A stretch of 64,000 nucleotides of DNA. Origin: Orthonyx spaldingii (Eukaryota; Chordata; Aves; Passeriformes; Orthonychidae). The position numbers and the translations under genes are program-made. Within the stretch, counting starts at the first letter, position 1. Every line of letters starts with the position of its first letter. The notes under the pieces are model-generated. The model had not been told where the DNA came from, ran no database searches, and saw nothing but the letters and a program-made list of their open reading frames with translations. The DNA lies in contig VZTJ01005976.1 in assembly GCA_013397795.1 (NCBI GenBank), positions 960,724 to 1,024,723 of the forward strand. Direction: 5' to 3'. Below are positions 62,409-64,000 of the stretch, in pieces.

Positions 62409-64000
62409 CTGTAATGTTAAAAAAAGGAAAAGAAATTACCAAAGGTCAAAATCAGACCAAACTGATTAACGTATTAGTTAAGATCCAAATTAACAAAATT
62501 AAGGTATCAATTTTGCCATTTTTGTCTACAGTAAGTATTATTTTCATTTCAAATCTTAAAAAAAGCACATCTCCCTCTTTCCTATGGAATTTAATGGGAG
62601 ATCTGCAAATGAATATATTCCTAAATTTAGCCAGATCTGCCGAAGTTGATATGAGATCAATGCATTGACTTCATTGCATTGACTTCCAATCAGGTCCATA
62701 TGAGCAGCCTTGTGGGGAAGCAGGACTTACTCATATCTACTGAATGGATAAAGGATGTCACATTCAAGTCCTCAAAAAGAACAGCTACACATCAGTACAA
62801 CCAAGAAGTTCATTGTGAGACAATTGTCCCACTGTTCAAATTTATCAAAGAATAAAAATTAAAAAGAATATTCCAAGATGATGGAAAAACAATTCAATCC
62901 TTTCACCACTGTATTTCAGCAATGAGTTTTATAAATAAAATTCTTCTGACAGGTGAGAAAAAAATCACTTTTGAGTGAACCACATTCCTTGTGGATTCTT
63001 CTAGATTCTGCTACATTAGATTTTACAAAGTATTTCAGTCTTGAGCTGAGTTTTGGAAACAGTCAGATTCACCTTCAATAAAATATTCAGGAGCTATTAA
63101 ATGAGTGGGGGCTGCTGAGACCATTCAGTTTTACCAGTGACCAGTAACAGAGGAGTCTCCTACTACCATTTGTCTTCTGCTAATAAGCACTGGGAAATAC
63201 AAAAAAAAATTATCTTGCCCTTTCCACAGTGGAAACAATACAGCCTTTTGTGCAATGCTTGTTCAATATTAGAATAAAAATTCAACATTATATTATCACT
63301 GTATTTCAAAATAAGGGAGCAAGGGGATCTTAATTTTTTTCCTTCCATCTATGATCACGAATTGTTGTCTATTTTTACTGAGTTTATACATTGCATTGAA
63401 GCTTAAGCTTCTTATCTGCATATGACATCCAATCTACTGTTCTGTTCAAGGTTGTTGTCTTATGCCAGATGATTTAGTATACAGCTGCTGTCTTCACAGA
63501 GAAATTAATAATTCTGCAATTTGTGTGAATTTGATGCTAATAATCTAAAAATAAATAACTATTAAAGTAGCACATTGCAAACTGCAAACTCAGAGTACAG
63601 GTATGCAAACTATAGGTATGCAATCTGTTTCAAAGTGCAATCCCAATGCTGCCCAAATCCAAATAGAGTTGAAACTGCTAATACACTGCCATTGTCACCA
63701 ATGGAGTAGTTTAGCAATTAAGAAAATTAAGTAATTAATCATATGTACCCACAGAGGCATGTGGATGACAGGAAAGCCTTTTTGAACAAGTCATTCCTGG
63801 TGAGGCAGTGTGATGCCATTGTTCAGTAGTCCCTATAACTTTCTTAAGTGCTTAGTAGAAACACACTGAAAATCTGTTATGTCAGTAGCGGTATTTCAAA
63901 ATTAAATGTGGTTTCTTAAAACTGAAGAATGTGTTTGTCAACTTTCCACATAGAGAGACCTAACCACAACCACTGTGCCTTTTATTATTCTTTCTAAGGC
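62409..64000 (-). other. VPS13B: VPS13B intron, 3' part (continues beyond the window)
   Basis: Sequence upstream (in transcript sense) of the acceptor at 62409-62410. I find no further exon in this 1.6 kb. Small direct repeats are present, for example GCATTGACTTC twice around 62661-62687 and AGGTATGCAA twice around 63599-63621. Confidence 0.8.

Noticed and set aside
1..64000. CRISPR array, operon, phage or bacterial defence system
   Set aside because: No regularly spaced repeats, dense coding or ribosome-binding sites; gene structure and repeats are those of a bird nuclear intron region.
1..64000. tRNA, rRNA or snRNA gene
   Set aside because: No tRNA B-box context, rRNA or snRNA sequence was recognised on reading; a dedicated scan was not possible.

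Overview
The window looks like vertebrate, specifically avian, nuclear DNA. It is AT-rich, has long introns with GT-AG splice sites, and contains many CR1-family LINE fragments, including copies whose 3' ends carry the repeated ATTCTATG-type terminus typical of bird CR1. No bacterial, organellar or viral gene organisation is seen. I cannot fix the species. The CR1 types and frequent T/G-rich low-complexity tracts fit a bird, probably neoavian, but this is inference.

The only gene I can support is an internal part of VPS13B (COH1, the Cohen syndrome gene), a Golgi-associated bridge-like lipid-transfer protein of about 4,000 residues in vertebrates. It lies on the minus strand. Six coding exons are recognisable, in transcript order: 62408-62205 (204 bp), 53608-53482 (127 bp), 51805-51662 (144 bp), 27158-26456 (703 bp), 17253-17116 (138 bp) and 4950-4543 (408 bp). 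All have AG acceptors and GT donors. Their phases join without a break (2/1, 0, 0, 1, 1), giving about 574 codons with no internal stop. Neither end of the gene is in the window: no start codon exon, promoter, stop codon or polyadenylation site of VPS13B is present.

Everything else is intron. From high to low coordinates: an upstream intron piece (62409-64000), an 8.6 kb intron, a 1.7 kb intron, a 24.5 kb intron with most of the repeats, a 9.2 kb intron, a 12.2 kb intron, and the start of the next intron (1-4542). CR1 fragments occur at about 6.6, 9.5, 16.9, 20.0-20.3, 28.3, 34.4, 46.0, 48.4 and 49.0 kb. Two of them (34.4 and 48.4 kb) have lost internal sequence but keep both a reverse-transcriptase segment and the 3' end. 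Most fragments are antisense to VPS13B. One sits about 65 bp from an exon. Microsatellites, homopolymers, T/G-rich tracts, G-runs and short tandem duplications make up the rest.

I found no CRISPR array, operon, phage-like module, tRNA or rRNA gene, and no convincing unknown gene system. The other open frames of 60-190 codons have no recognisable family and behave like chance frames in intronic DNA. The most useful follow-ups are a few non-repetitive, compositionally distinct blocks that could be conserved noncoding elements, and the rearranged CR1 copies.
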